64,000 bases of DNA from Nocardia vinacea. GTDB lineage: Bacteria > Actinomycetota > Actinomycetes > Mycobacteriales > Mycobacteriaceae. Both the position numbers and the translations under genes were made by a program. The notes under the pieces are model-generated. The model was not told the DNA's origin and did not search any database. It saw nothing but the letters and a program-made list of their open reading frames with translations. Location of the stretch: the NCBI RefSeq assembly GCF_035920345.1, contig NZ_CP109149.1, forward strand, positions 6,448,001-6,512,000, given 5' to 3'. Positions 16,876 to 24,835 of the stretch are shown here, one piece after another; the stretch's first letter is position 1, and every line of letters starts with the position of its first letter.

Positions 16876-17819
16876 ACCATCTCCCCTTGCAGATCGGCCA
16901 GCACGATACGCAGTAGTTGTTCGGCCCGCATGCGCTGCCACGCCAGCATCGAATGCGGACTGAACCTGGCCTCCTCGAAGAGCGCGACCAATTCCCTGGC
17001 CGACGCGTCGTGCAGTGCGCCGCGCTCGAAGGCGCGGGCCAGCACCTCCATAGGGGTATCCGAAGCAAGTGGGGCGGCGGCGCGATCGAAGGACAGCCCG
17101 TGTTCCATCGCGACGTAACAGGCGATGATGGCCTCGCGCGGATCCTGACCGGGCACATTCATGGCGGCCAGACCCATCTCGGCCGCCCTGGCCAGCGAAC
17201 CCGCGACCGTCGGCGCAGCCGGCGGCGCCGGGACCGGCACCACACGCGGCTTGCGCTGCCCCGCCACCGCGACCACGATCAGCCCGATCAATGCCCCGCC
17301 GACCAGCACGGAGGCGGCGACAATGGCCACCAGTAGCGCTGTCCCGGTGAGGTGCTGCGTAGGCGCGCTGTCGGGTGTCGCGGGGGCGGTGACCGCCTCC
17401 TGCGGGGTGCGGCTGGTGGTACCGCGCGGCCCCGATGACGGCGCCGGCTCACCCTCGCGACCGAATCCGACGAAGAAGACTGCCGACGCCGCCGCGACGA
17501 TCAAGGAAACGACCGCCAGCGCGGCCAGCACCAGTAGGCCGGTACGGCCGAGCAGTCCATGTCTGCGCTCGGAATCACGATCCACCTCCGGCATGGCCAG
17601 CGGCAGTCGATGCTGGCTGGCTATCACCCCGGCGATCAGGATCACCACCGATACCGTGAGCAGTACCGGCATCAGTACCACCGAAATAGCAGATGGCACC
17701 GCGCGGTGATCGCCGGAATCATGGGCCCCGGGAATGTGGCCGCGCAGCGCGATCGCGGCACACGCCAGTAGCGTGATCAGCACGATCACGCGCCATATCG
17801 GCGCTCCCGCCCTGGCCAC
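16872..17819 (-). CDS. DUF4129 domain membrane protein
   Basis: A 315-residue protein with four hydrophobic segments (about 8-25, 45-65, 95-120, 165-190) and a C-terminal DUF4129 domain. That domain is recognisable by DPREAIIACYVAMEHGL, then ASDTPMEVLARAFE and LVALFEEARFSPHSM, starting near residue 225. The family commonly sits with MoxR and DUF58. Start is GTG. It heads the minus-strand cluster, 138 bases from zapE. Confidence 0.86.
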   Translation of the reverse strand: MARAGAPIWRVIVLITLLACAAIALRGHIPGAHDSGDHRAVPSAISVVLMPVLLTVSVVILIAGVIASQHRLPLAMPEVDRDSERRHGLLGRTGLLVLAALAVVSLIVAAASAVFFVGFGREGEPAPSSGPRGTTSRTPQEAVTAPATPDSAPTQHLTGTALLVAIVAASVLVGGALIGLIVVAVAGQRKPRVVPVPAPPAAPTVAGSLARAAEMGLAAMNVPGQDPREAIIACYVAMEHGLSFDRAAAPLASDTPMEVLARAFERGALHDASARELVALFEEARFSPHSMLAWQRMRAEQLLRIVLADLQGEMV

Positions 17820-17957
17820 TTGCTACCACCACATCTGAGTACAGCTCTGAACAGGCACATAGTTACATGCCGAGTGGTCCGCTCGGGAGTGAATCGAATA
17901 CTTAGGATCGCCTCCTTTTTATCCGTAACCGGCCGTACATTTTTGCGGGTAGCGCAG

Positions 17958-18911
17958 CTAGCGGAGCACGGCGGATTCGGGCTGACGGAGTTCACTCAGG
18001 CGGCTTGCGGTCCGTGCCAGGTCGGGGACGGCGGGGACGTCGGCCACCAGGTCAGCGAGTGCGGTGCGAGCCTCGAGCGTGAGTTCGAGATCCGCGTCGT
18101 AGAGCACGTCGACCAGATTGACGAAGCGCATGGCCCAGTCGGGCGGGACCTCGCGCAGAGGTGGGACGTCGCGCAAGGTCCATCGGCGAAAGCGGTGTGC
18201 GAGTTCGACGTAGTCCGAGGCGGCGGTGGCGGTGCCGCACAGGGCGGCGAAGTCGAAAGTGATGGCGGAGCCGTCGACAGCGCTGGCATGGATCTCTCGG
18301 GCACCCGAGACAACAATTTCCGAGGTGTCGACGTCTCTCGCGTCGTCGATGCGGTAACAGCCGGAGGCGAAGCCCGTGCCGCTGTGTGCGGCGCGGGTGC
18401 GGTAGTCGAGTGGACCGTCGACCGAGACGATATCCAGATGCGCCAGGATGCGCGCGATGGTCGGTAGGAAGCGGTCGTGGAACAGCGGGTTGGGCAGCAG
18501 CTGCTCCGGCGGGTAATTCGAGGTCACCACCAGGACGATGCGGCGGGCGAACAGGGCGTCGAGCATGCGGGCGATCAGCATGGCATCGCCGATATCGTGC
18601 ACGTGGAATTCGTCGAAGCAGACCAGTTCGGCATGGCCGAGCAAGTTGTCGATGGCCTTGTCGATGGAGCCCGATTCGTGTGCCGCGGTGTGCAATCGGG
18701 CGAAGAAATTGTGGAAGTGGAAGCGGCGCTTGCGGTGAGACGCTATGCCTGCGAAGAAGTCGTCCATCAGCATGGTTTTGCCGCGACCGGGTCTGCCGTG
18801 CAGGTAGATGCCACGATGCCGCTTCATCGGCCTGCCGTGCCGGTCGAGCAGTTCGAGCAGGCGCGCGCGAGCCCGGAGCTGGTCGGCATCCAGCGTGACG
18901 TTGTCTTCCAT
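17958..18911 (-). CDS. zapE: AFG1/ZapE-like ATPase
   Basis: A 317-residue P-loop ATPase of the AFG1/ZapE family, linked to cell-division control in Gram-negatives and to mitochondrial protein quality control. Motifs: YLHGRPGRGKTMLMDDFF (Walker A), LVCFDEFHVHDIGDAM (Walker B and family signature), VVTSNYPPEQL (sensor). The start lies seven bases from a perfect 34-bp palindrome shared with the divergent TetR gene, which implies repression by that regulator. Confidence 0.9.
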   Translation of the reverse strand: MEDNVTLDADQLRARARLLELLDRHGRPMKRHRGIYLHGRPGRGKTMLMDDFFAGIASHRKRRFHFHNFFARLHTAAHESGSIDKAIDNLLGHAELVCFDEFHVHDIGDAMLIARMLDALFARRIVLVVTSNYPPEQLLPNPLFHDRFLPTIARILAHLDIVSVDGPLDYRTRAAHSGTGFASGCYRIDDARDVDTSEIVVSGAREIHASAVDGSAITFDFAALCGTATAASDYVELAHRFRRWTLRDVPPLREVPPDWAMRFVNLVDVLYDADLELTLEARTALADLVADVPAVPDLARTASRLSELRQPESAVLR

Positions 18912-18917
18912 GACACC

Positions 18918-18951
18918 CTCCTGATCCTCTACAGTTGTAGAGGATCAGGAG
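18918..18951. promoter_or_regulatory. Perfect 34-bp palindrome between zapE and tetR
   Basis: Arms CTCCTGATCCTCTACA and TGTAGAGGATCAGGAG (16 bases each) flank a GT. It fills almost the whole 64-base divergent gap and touches a possible ATG at 18952. Such a site is expected for a TetR dimer controlling both directions. Confidence 0.85.
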
Positions 18952-18975
18952 ATGCGGCCGCCAGAGAAGGTGATG

Positions 18976-19566
18976 ATGTCCACAACCGACCGACGCGCGG
19001 CACTCGTCGACGCCGCCATCGATGTGATTGCCACCCAGGGCATTCGAGCGCTCACCCACCGCGCCCTCGATACCGCCCTCGAGCTGCCCGGCGGGTCGGC
19101 CTCCTATTACTTCCGCACCAAACGCGCGCTCATCGAGGCGATCGCGGACCGGATCACCACCCGCTCCCGCGACGACTTCGCCGCCGCAGAACTCGCCTCG
19201 TCGCCATCCCTCGACCCCGATGACATCGCGAAGGCCATAGCCAGTTGGCTCGACCGCCTACTCGTCGATCGTCGCCATCACCTGATCGTCCGGCATGCGC
19301 TGATCATCGATCTGCTCGGCGATCCGGAACTGCACCGACGGCTCACGCACAGCCTGTTCTCGACCGAGCGAGCGCGAGAACTATTCCACGCCTTGGATTT
19401 TCTCGATCCCGATGCGGCCGCCGCCGACTTCATCGCGGTGGTCGAAGGTGCGGTCTTCGATAGATTCGCGGGCGCGCGGGCGCACATTCCGGCAGGTACC
19501 CGGGGCAGCACCGACCAACTCGCGGCCGTGCTGTCCCGCTATCTCACCCAGCCCCACTCGCTATAA
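18976..19566 (+). CDS. TetR-family regulator
   Basis: About 196 residues. The N-terminal helix-turn-helix reads AAIDVIATQGIRALTHRALDTA and then GGSASYYFRTKRALIEA. The C-terminal ligand domain is unassigned. The start at 18976 follows an AGAAGG site; in-frame ATGs at 18952 and 18973 are alternatives. It is divergent from zapE across the perfect palindrome, so autorepression and control of zapE are likely. The 3' end overlaps the convergent NUDIX gene by 28 bases. Confidence 0.9.
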   Translation: MSTTDRRAALVDAAIDVIATQGIRALTHRALDTALELPGGSASYYFRTKRALIEAIADRITTRSRDDFAAAELASSPSLDPDDIAKAIASWLDRLLVDRRHHLIVRHALIIDLLGDPELHRRLTHSLFSTERARELFHALDFLDPDAAAADFIAVVEGAVFDRFAGARAHIPAGTRGSTDQLAAVLSRYLTQPHSL

Positions 19567-19979
19567 GGCGTGCCGGTCGTGAACCCACGGATTCCGGCAG
19601 CGGAATAGCGGATCAGCGACTCTTCCGGCAGCGTGTCGAGCGAAAACCATTGCAGCCCATAGCTTTTATCCGGCTCCCGATTCATCGGCTCACCCGCCCA
19701 GCGCAGTGCATGGAAGAACAGCCCGAGCCGGGCTTCCCGCCCGGAGCCGATCACGTGCGCGGTATGAATCAGCCGCAGATCCGCCGGGTCGATGACAACC
19801 CCGATCTCCTCCCCCGCCTCACGCGCGGCAGCAGCGGTCGCGGACTCGCCGGACTCCAGCTTTCCCGCAGGCAGATGCCACAGCCCATCGAACTCGTCCG
19901 CACTGCGCCGCTTGCTGAGCAACAGCTCACCGTCGCGCACGAGCAAGATGTGCACGTCGACAAGATGTCGCTCGGCCAT
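19539..19979 (-). CDS. NUDIX hydrolase
   Basis: A 146-residue NUDIX protein. The box GxxxxxExxxxxAAxREAGEEIG is visible as GKLESGESATAAAAREAGEEIG (residues about 43-64). Substrates are probably nucleoside diphosphates linked to another moiety, but specificity cannot be read from the sequence. GGAGGAGT precedes the chosen ATG; a longer reading from 20009 lacks support. It ends tail to tail with the TetR gene. Confidence 0.88.
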   Translation of the reverse strand: MAERHLVDVHILLVRDGELLLSKRRSADEFDGLWHLPAGKLESGESATAAAAREAGEEIGVVIDPADLRLIHTAHVIGSGREARLGLFFHALRWAGEPMNREPDKSYGLQWFSLDTLPEESLIRYSAAGIRGFTTGTPYSEWGWVR

Positions 19980-20024
19980 CGGACTCCTCCCACTCCTGCG
20001 CCGCTCCAACCTACGCCGAAGTCG

Positions 20025-21215
20025 TCAGTTCGCGCTGAGCACCAGCCCCGAGGTCGGGACTCCCGTGCCCGCGGTAACCAGGATGTTCTCGAGGTTCGCC
20101 ACCGGGTTTACGGAGGTGCCGCGGATCTGCCGGACCGCCTCGGCAATCCCGTTCATGCCGTGGATATAGGCCTCGCCCAGCTGTCCGCCGTGGGTATTGA
20201 GCGGCAGGCGGCCACCGACTTCGATCGCGCCGTCGGCAATGAAATCCTTTGCCTCGCCGCGTCCGCAGAAACCGAGTTCCTCCAATTGCATGAGGACGAA
20301 CGGAGTGAAGTGGTCGTAGAGGATGGCGGCCTGCATATCCTCCGGACGCAGACCACTCTGCTCCCAGAGCTGATCACCGACCAGACCCATCTCCGGCAGA
20401 CCGGTGAGGGCATCGCGGTAGTAGCTCGTCATTACATATTGGTCCGCACCGGAACCCTGTGCGGCAGCGGCGATTACGGCCGAACGCTGCGGCAGATCCC
20501 GGGCCCGCTCGGCGCTGGTGACCACGATCGCGACACCGCCGTCGGACTCCTGGCAGCAGTCGAGCAGATGCAGCGGTTCGGCGATCCAGCGCGAATTCTG
20601 GTGATCTTCCAGGGTGATCGGCTTGCCGTAGAAGAAGGCGGCCGGATTCACCGCGGCATGTTTGCGGTCGGCGACGGCGACGCGGCCGAAGTCCGCGCTC
20701 GTCGCGCCGTAGACGTGCATATACCTGCGGGCGACCATGGCCACCTGCGCGGCCGGTGTCCCCAACCCCTGTGGATAGGACCAGCCCGCATCGATGCCCG
20801 AGGAGGTCGGCGCGGTGGCCAGCGCGGTGGAGAACTGGCCGAAGCGCGATACCGAACGCTCGTTGAAGGCGCGATAGGCGACAACCACATCGGCGACGCC
20901 GGTGGCGACCGCCATGGCGGCCTGTTGAATGGTGGCGCAGGCCGCACCGCCGCCATATCCGATGTGGCTGAAGAACTTCAGCTGCGAGATACCGACAGCG
21001 CGTGCCACGGCCGCCTGGGTATTGGTATCCATGGTGAAGGTGGTCAGGCCGTCCACATCGGCGGGTGTGAGGCCCGCGTCGGCGAGCGCTGCGGTGACCG
21101 CCTCGGCGGCCAAGCGCAATTCGCTGCGGCCGGAGTCCTTGGAGAAGTCGGTGGCGCCGATGCCGACAATGGCGGCGCGGCCGGAAATCCCGGTGGTGCT
21201 GTCAGCGGTCATCAT
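20025..21215 (-). CDS. ltp2: Thiolase-like retro-aldolase of cholesterol side-chain degradation
   Basis: SCP-x thiolase-fold protein of 396 residues, matching Mtb Ltp2 (Rv3540c). There it removes the last side-chain unit from 17-hydroxy-3-oxo-4-pregnene-20-carboxyl-CoA, releasing propionyl-CoA and androstenedione, in complex with the DUF35 part of ChsH2. Visible blocks: AAIVGIGATDFSKDSGRSE, GYGGGAACATIQQAAMAVATG, and LPLNTHGGQLGEAYIHGMNG. The start is ATGATG overlapping the chsH1 stop. It is last in the fadE34-to-ltp2 run. Confidence 0.93.
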   Translation of the reverse strand: MMTADSTTGISGRAAIVGIGATDFSKDSGRSELRLAAEAVTAALADAGLTPADVDGLTTFTMDTNTQAAVARAVGISQLKFFSHIGYGGGAACATIQQAAMAVATGVADVVVAYRAFNERSVSRFGQFSTALATAPTSSGIDAGWSYPQGLGTPAAQVAMVARRYMHVYGATSADFGRVAVADRKHAAVNPAAFFYGKPITLEDHQNSRWIAEPLHLLDCCQESDGGVAIVVTSAERARDLPQRSAVIAAAAQGSGADQYVMTSYYRDALTGLPEMGLVGDQLWEQSGLRPEDMQAAILYDHFTPFVLMQLEELGFCGRGEAKDFIADGAIEVGGRLPLNTHGGQLGEAYIHGMNGIAEAVRQIRGTSVNPVANLENILVTAGTGVPTSGLVLSAN

Positions 21216-21622
21216 GGCCTCCGCAGTGCGATAACGGCTTTCGCCGTGATGTGGTCACCGAGGCTGTCGCGGCCGACGACATCGATATGGATGTCGTCGC
21301 CGTGGATCGCGGAGACGGTGCCGGAAAGTGTCAGGGTGTCACCGGCATACAGCGGTACGCCCAGGCGCAGCGCGACCGATTTGACGATAGCGCGTGGTCC
21401 GGCCCAGTCGGTGACGTAGCGCTGCACCAGCCCGGTATCGGTGAGGATATTTACGAAGATGTCCTTGGAACCGCGGGCGACCGCCTTGTCCCTGTCGTGG
21501 TGCACATCCTGAAAGTCCCTGGTGGCCAAGGCCGTACTGATCACGAAGGTCGGATCGGCGGTAATGACCAACTCGGGCAGCGCGGTGCCGACCTCGATCG
21601 TGGCCGGTTCGACGTAGGTCAT
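21212..21622 (-). CDS. chsH1: Enoyl-CoA hydratase small subunit ChsH1
   Basis: A 136-residue single hot-dog (MaoC) protein, similar in length to Mtb Rv3541c. With the N-terminal part of ChsH2 it forms the heteromeric hydratase acting on the 3-carbon steroid side chain. Visible motif: DFQDVHHDRDKAVARGSKDIFVN, holding the hydratase Asp/His region. Four-base overlaps with chsH2 and ltp2 show translational coupling. Confidence 0.92.
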   Translation of the reverse strand: MTYVEPATIEVGTALPELVITADPTFVISTALATRDFQDVHHDRDKAVARGSKDIFVNILTDTGLVQRYVTDWAGPRAIVKSVALRLGVPLYAGDTLTLSGTVSAIHGDDIHIDVVGRDSLGDHITAKAVIALRRP

Positions 21623-22557
21623 GCGATCACCCGCCAAACCGGCAGCACGGCTTCGTCGTCGAGCTTCTCGAACTCGACCTGCACCGGCAGGCCGATCTTC
21701 ACCTCGGCCGGATCGACGCCGCGCAATTCACCGAGCATGCGCACACCCTCTTCCAATTCGACCAGCGCTACCACGAAAGGCAGTTGCCGCCCAGGCACTT
21801 TCGGCGCGTGATGTACGACGTAACTGAACACTTCACCGCGCCCGGAGGCGACGACATAGTCGGTCTGCTCCGACTTGTCCTGCCACAGTGCCGGAATCGG
21901 CGGATGCCGCAGTGTGCCGTCCGGCAGCCGCTGGATCCGCAGCTCCCCGACCTTGGTGCCCTCCCAGAAGAATTCGGTATCCCAGGAAACCAGCGGTTTG
22001 ACCCGGTCGCCCGTGGGCGCTTTCGGGGCGGTGCCGGTACCGGGCGCGAATTTCAGCATCCGCCAGAGCATTTCGGCGACCACCTCGTCGCCCACCTGCC
22101 AACTGATCTGGAAGGTGATGAACCACCCTTCACCGAGCGCGGTCCGCTTCGGGCCGCGGATATCGCACAGCCTGCTGGTCACCGCCACTTGCTCACCGAC
22201 ATTCAGGTATCGGTGGTAGGTCTGCTGACAGTCGGTCGCGACCACCGAGGTGAAGCCCGCGCTGTCCAACAGCTCGATGACCTGGTTCGTAGGATCGTCC
22301 GCCGCGCGGGAACCATTGAGCCCGAGCATGGTCCAGACCTGGATCATGGCGGGCGGCGCCACGGTGCCGGGATGTCCGGCGGCACGCGCGGCATCCTCGT
22401 CGACGTAGATCGGATTCCGATCCCCGAGCGCCTCCACCCAGTTGTTGATCATCGGCTGGTTCACCGGGTCACGCCCGAGGCGTGGCGCGCAATCACCCGC
22501 CGCGATGATCTTCTCGGCGGCTTCGGTAATCGCTTCCGGAGTCATGGTTTCCGGCAC
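21619..22557 (-). CDS. chsH2: Enoyl-CoA hydratase / DUF35 subunit ChsH2
   Basis: A 312-residue fusion of an N-terminal MaoC-like domain (NWVEALGDRNPIYVDEDAA, GTVAPPAMIQVWTM) and a C-terminal DUF35 OB-fold domain (from about residue 185, including SYVVHHAPKVPG). In Mtb the DUF35 part partners with Ltp2. The GTG at 22557 was chosen because AAGGAG lies six bases upstream; an ATG eleven codons earlier lacks a site. The length equals Rv3542c within a residue or two. Confidence 0.92.
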   Translation of the reverse strand: MPETMTPEAITEAAEKIIAAGDCAPRLGRDPVNQPMINNWVEALGDRNPIYVDEDAARAAGHPGTVAPPAMIQVWTMLGLNGSRAADDPTNQVIELLDSAGFTSVVATDCQQTYHRYLNVGEQVAVTSRLCDIRGPKRTALGEGWFITFQISWQVGDEVVAEMLWRMLKFAPGTGTAPKAPTGDRVKPLVSWDTEFFWEGTKVGELRIQRLPDGTLRHPPIPALWQDKSEQTDYVVASGRGEVFSYVVHHAPKVPGRQLPFVVALVELEEGVRMLGELRGVDPAEVKIGLPVQVEFEKLDDEAVLPVWRVIA

Positions 22558-22600
22558 GCGCGGCTCCTTGTTGTCGTCCGTACCGCGCATCGGCGCGGAT

Positions 22601-23761
22601 TCATCGAGGTACCCGAGGCAGTTTCAGCCCGGAGGAGGCGACCAGTTCGCGCATCACCTCATTGACGCCGCCGCCGAAGGTCACCACCAGATTCTGTTTG
22701 GTTCTGCGGTCCAGCCAGGTCAGCAGTTCGGCGGTGTCCGGATCGGCCGGATCGCCGTAATGCCCGACGGTCTCCTCGGCCAACCGACCCGCCTCCTGCA
22801 GCGATTCGGTGGAATACACCTTGGTTGCCGAGGCATCGGCGATGACGGTGGCCTGGTCACCGTCGACGGTCGCCGCGACCTGCCAGTTCAACAGTTCGTT
22901 GAGCCGAGCGATGGCGTGGATGCGACCGAGCGAGCGGCGCACATCGGCCTCGGCGAGCACACCCCGCGACTGGGCCCATTCGTGCACCCGGTCGTAGAGC
23001 TGTTCGATCTTGCCGGACGGGCCGAGGCTCACCCGCTCGTGATTGAGCTGGGTGGTGATCAGTCGCCATCCCTTGTTCTCCTCGCCCACCAGCATGTTGG
23101 CGGGCACCCGGACATTGTCGAAATACGTGGCGTTGGTGTGGTGCGCACCATCGCAGGTGATGATCGGCGTCCAGGAATAGCCGGGATCCTTGGTATCCAC
23201 GATCAGGATCGTGATGCCCCGGTGCCGTGACTCGACCGAGCCGGTGCGGCAGGCCAGCCAGACATAGTCGGCCTCATGCGCACCGGTGGTGAAGATCTTC
23301 TGCCCGTTGATGATCCAATCGCCGGATTCGTCGCGCACGGCACTCGTGCGCAGCGAGGCGAGGTCGGTGCCCGCCTCCGGTTCGGAGTAGCCGATTGCGA
23401 AATGAACATCGCCGGAAAGGATTCCGGGCAGGAACTTCGCCTTCTGCTCGTCGGTGCCGAAGCTCTGCAGCGTCGGCCCGACCGTCAACAAGGTGACCAG
23501 CGGCAGCGGAACATCCGCGCGCACCGCCTCATTGAAGAAGATCTGCTGTTCCATCGGCCCGAAACCCTGGCCGCCGAACTCCTTCGGCCAACCGACCCCG
23601 AGCCAACCGTCCGCACCCATCCGGCGCACCACCGCACGGTAGGCGTCACCGTGGCGGTTGATCGCCATCTCGGCCTCCTCCTCGGGAGTCACGAGATCGG
23701 CGAAGTACGCGCGCAATTCATCGCGCAGCTTGCGTTGCTCCGCGGTCAGGTCGATGAACAT
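22601..23761 (-). CDS. fadE29: Acyl-CoA dehydrogenase subunit ChsE2 (FadE29)
   Basis: A 386-residue acyl-CoA dehydrogenase subunit, equivalent to Mtb FadE29 (387). With FadE28 it forms the alpha2beta2 ChsE1-ChsE2 enzyme that desaturates the 3-carbon side chain of the pregnene-carboxyl-CoA intermediate. Motifs: GWLGVGWPKEFGGQG, AIGYSEPEAGTDLASLRT and NGQKIFTTGAHEADYVWL. The ATG at 23761 overlaps the end of fadE28 by 16 bases; a longer reading would run deep into fadE28. Confidence 0.93.
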   Translation of the reverse strand: MFIDLTAEQRKLRDELRAYFADLVTPEEEAEMAINRHGDAYRAVVRRMGADGWLGVGWPKEFGGQGFGPMEQQIFFNEAVRADVPLPLVTLLTVGPTLQSFGTDEQKAKFLPGILSGDVHFAIGYSEPEAGTDLASLRTSAVRDESGDWIINGQKIFTTGAHEADYVWLACRTGSVESRHRGITILIVDTKDPGYSWTPIITCDGAHHTNATYFDNVRVPANMLVGEENKGWRLITTQLNHERVSLGPSGKIEQLYDRVHEWAQSRGVLAEADVRRSLGRIHAIARLNELLNWQVAATVDGDQATVIADASATKVYSTESLQEAGRLAEETVGHYGDPADPDTAELLTWLDRRTKQNLVVTFGGGVNEVMRELVASSGLKLPRVPR

Positions 23762-24810
23762 CTGGCCCCCAATCGATCGAGTCGGAACGATTCGCCGCCG
23801 AGCCAGCGGGCGATGTCCTTGGCCTGCGAGTAGTAGCGGTGCATCGGATGGGTCACATCGACCCCGAGGCCACCGTGCAAGTGATGGCATTTCTGCATGG
23901 CGGCGGGCAGTTCCGACGCCACGGTGTAGGCGAGCACATCGAGGTCGTCATCGATGCGCTCTTGATGCGGCGGCGTCGAATCGGACTGTGCCAGTGCCCA
24001 GCTCGCCGAAACCGCGGCGGCGTGCAGGGTCCGCGAGACGACGTACACATCGGCGATCTGCTGTGCGACGGCTTGGAATTCGGCGAGCGGCCGATTGAAC
24101 TGCCGTCGGGTCCGCAAATGCTCGGCGGTGAGCACGAGCGCACCTTTGAGCAGTCCGTCCGCGGTCGCGCCGATCGATGCGATGGCCAACCGGTGCAGTT
24201 CACCGATGCCGCCGGGCAGCAATTGCTCGGCCGGAATCTCGACCTGGTCCAGGCGCACCGAACATTCCGGAATCCCGCCGGAAACCGGTGACGGCGTCAG
24301 GGTGAGCCCCATCGAATCCGAATCAACCAGTGCGATACCGGAATTCGTCGGAACCAAGAGCCAACGCGCCTGCTCCGCATACGGCACCGCCACCTTGCGA
24401 CCGGTGATTCGCACCGTGTCACCATCGGAAACCGCGGTGGTCTCCGGCTTGACCACGAACGGATTCGCGCGCTCGCTGAGCGCGGCGGTGAGCACCGCGC
24501 CCTTGGCGACCTCCGGATAGACCCGCTCGGCGACGCTGGCCGGCAATCCGGACAGCAGCGGCAGCAGGCCGAAGCCGAGGGTCGGCAAGGCGGGCACCGC
24601 CACCGCATCGGCGGCCAGTTCGGTCAACAGGACCGAGACCTCCGGCAAGCCCATACCGTCACCGCCGAACCGCTCCGGCAGCGCGAGCGAGAGCAGTCCG
24701 GTCTCGATCAGACTCGGCCACAGCTCGATATCGCGTGCGGGTTCACGCTCCAGCAAACTCACGACGACCTCGGCCACGGCGTCCTGGCCCTCGTCCCGGG
24801 TGAAGTCCAC
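23746..24810 (-). CDS. fadE28: Acyl-CoA dehydrogenase subunit ChsE1 (FadE28)
   Basis: A 354-residue partner subunit of FadE29, homologous to Mtb Rv3544c. It is shorter than typical acyl-CoA dehydrogenases and has weaker core motifs, as expected for a heteromeric subunit. The C-terminus carries HHLHGGLGVDVTHPMHRYYS, a region conserved in the family. Start is GTG, 25 bases after the fadE34 stop. In Mtb the next gene upstream would be cyp125; here it is fadE34. Confidence 0.92.
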   Translation of the reverse strand: MDFTRDEGQDAVAEVVVSLLEREPARDIELWPSLIETGLLSLALPERFGGDGMGLPEVSVLLTELAADAVAVPALPTLGFGLLPLLSGLPASVAERVYPEVAKGAVLTAALSERANPFVVKPETTAVSDGDTVRITGRKVAVPYAEQARWLLVPTNSGIALVDSDSMGLTLTPSPVSGGIPECSVRLDQVEIPAEQLLPGGIGELHRLAIASIGATADGLLKGALVLTAEHLRTRRQFNRPLAEFQAVAQQIADVYVVSRTLHAAAVSASWALAQSDSTPPHQERIDDDLDVLAYTVASELPAAMQKCHHLHGGLGVDVTHPMHRYYSQAKDIARWLGGESFRLDRLGARCSST

Positions 24811-24835
24811 GCTTTACTCCCAGTTGGTTGGTCGA

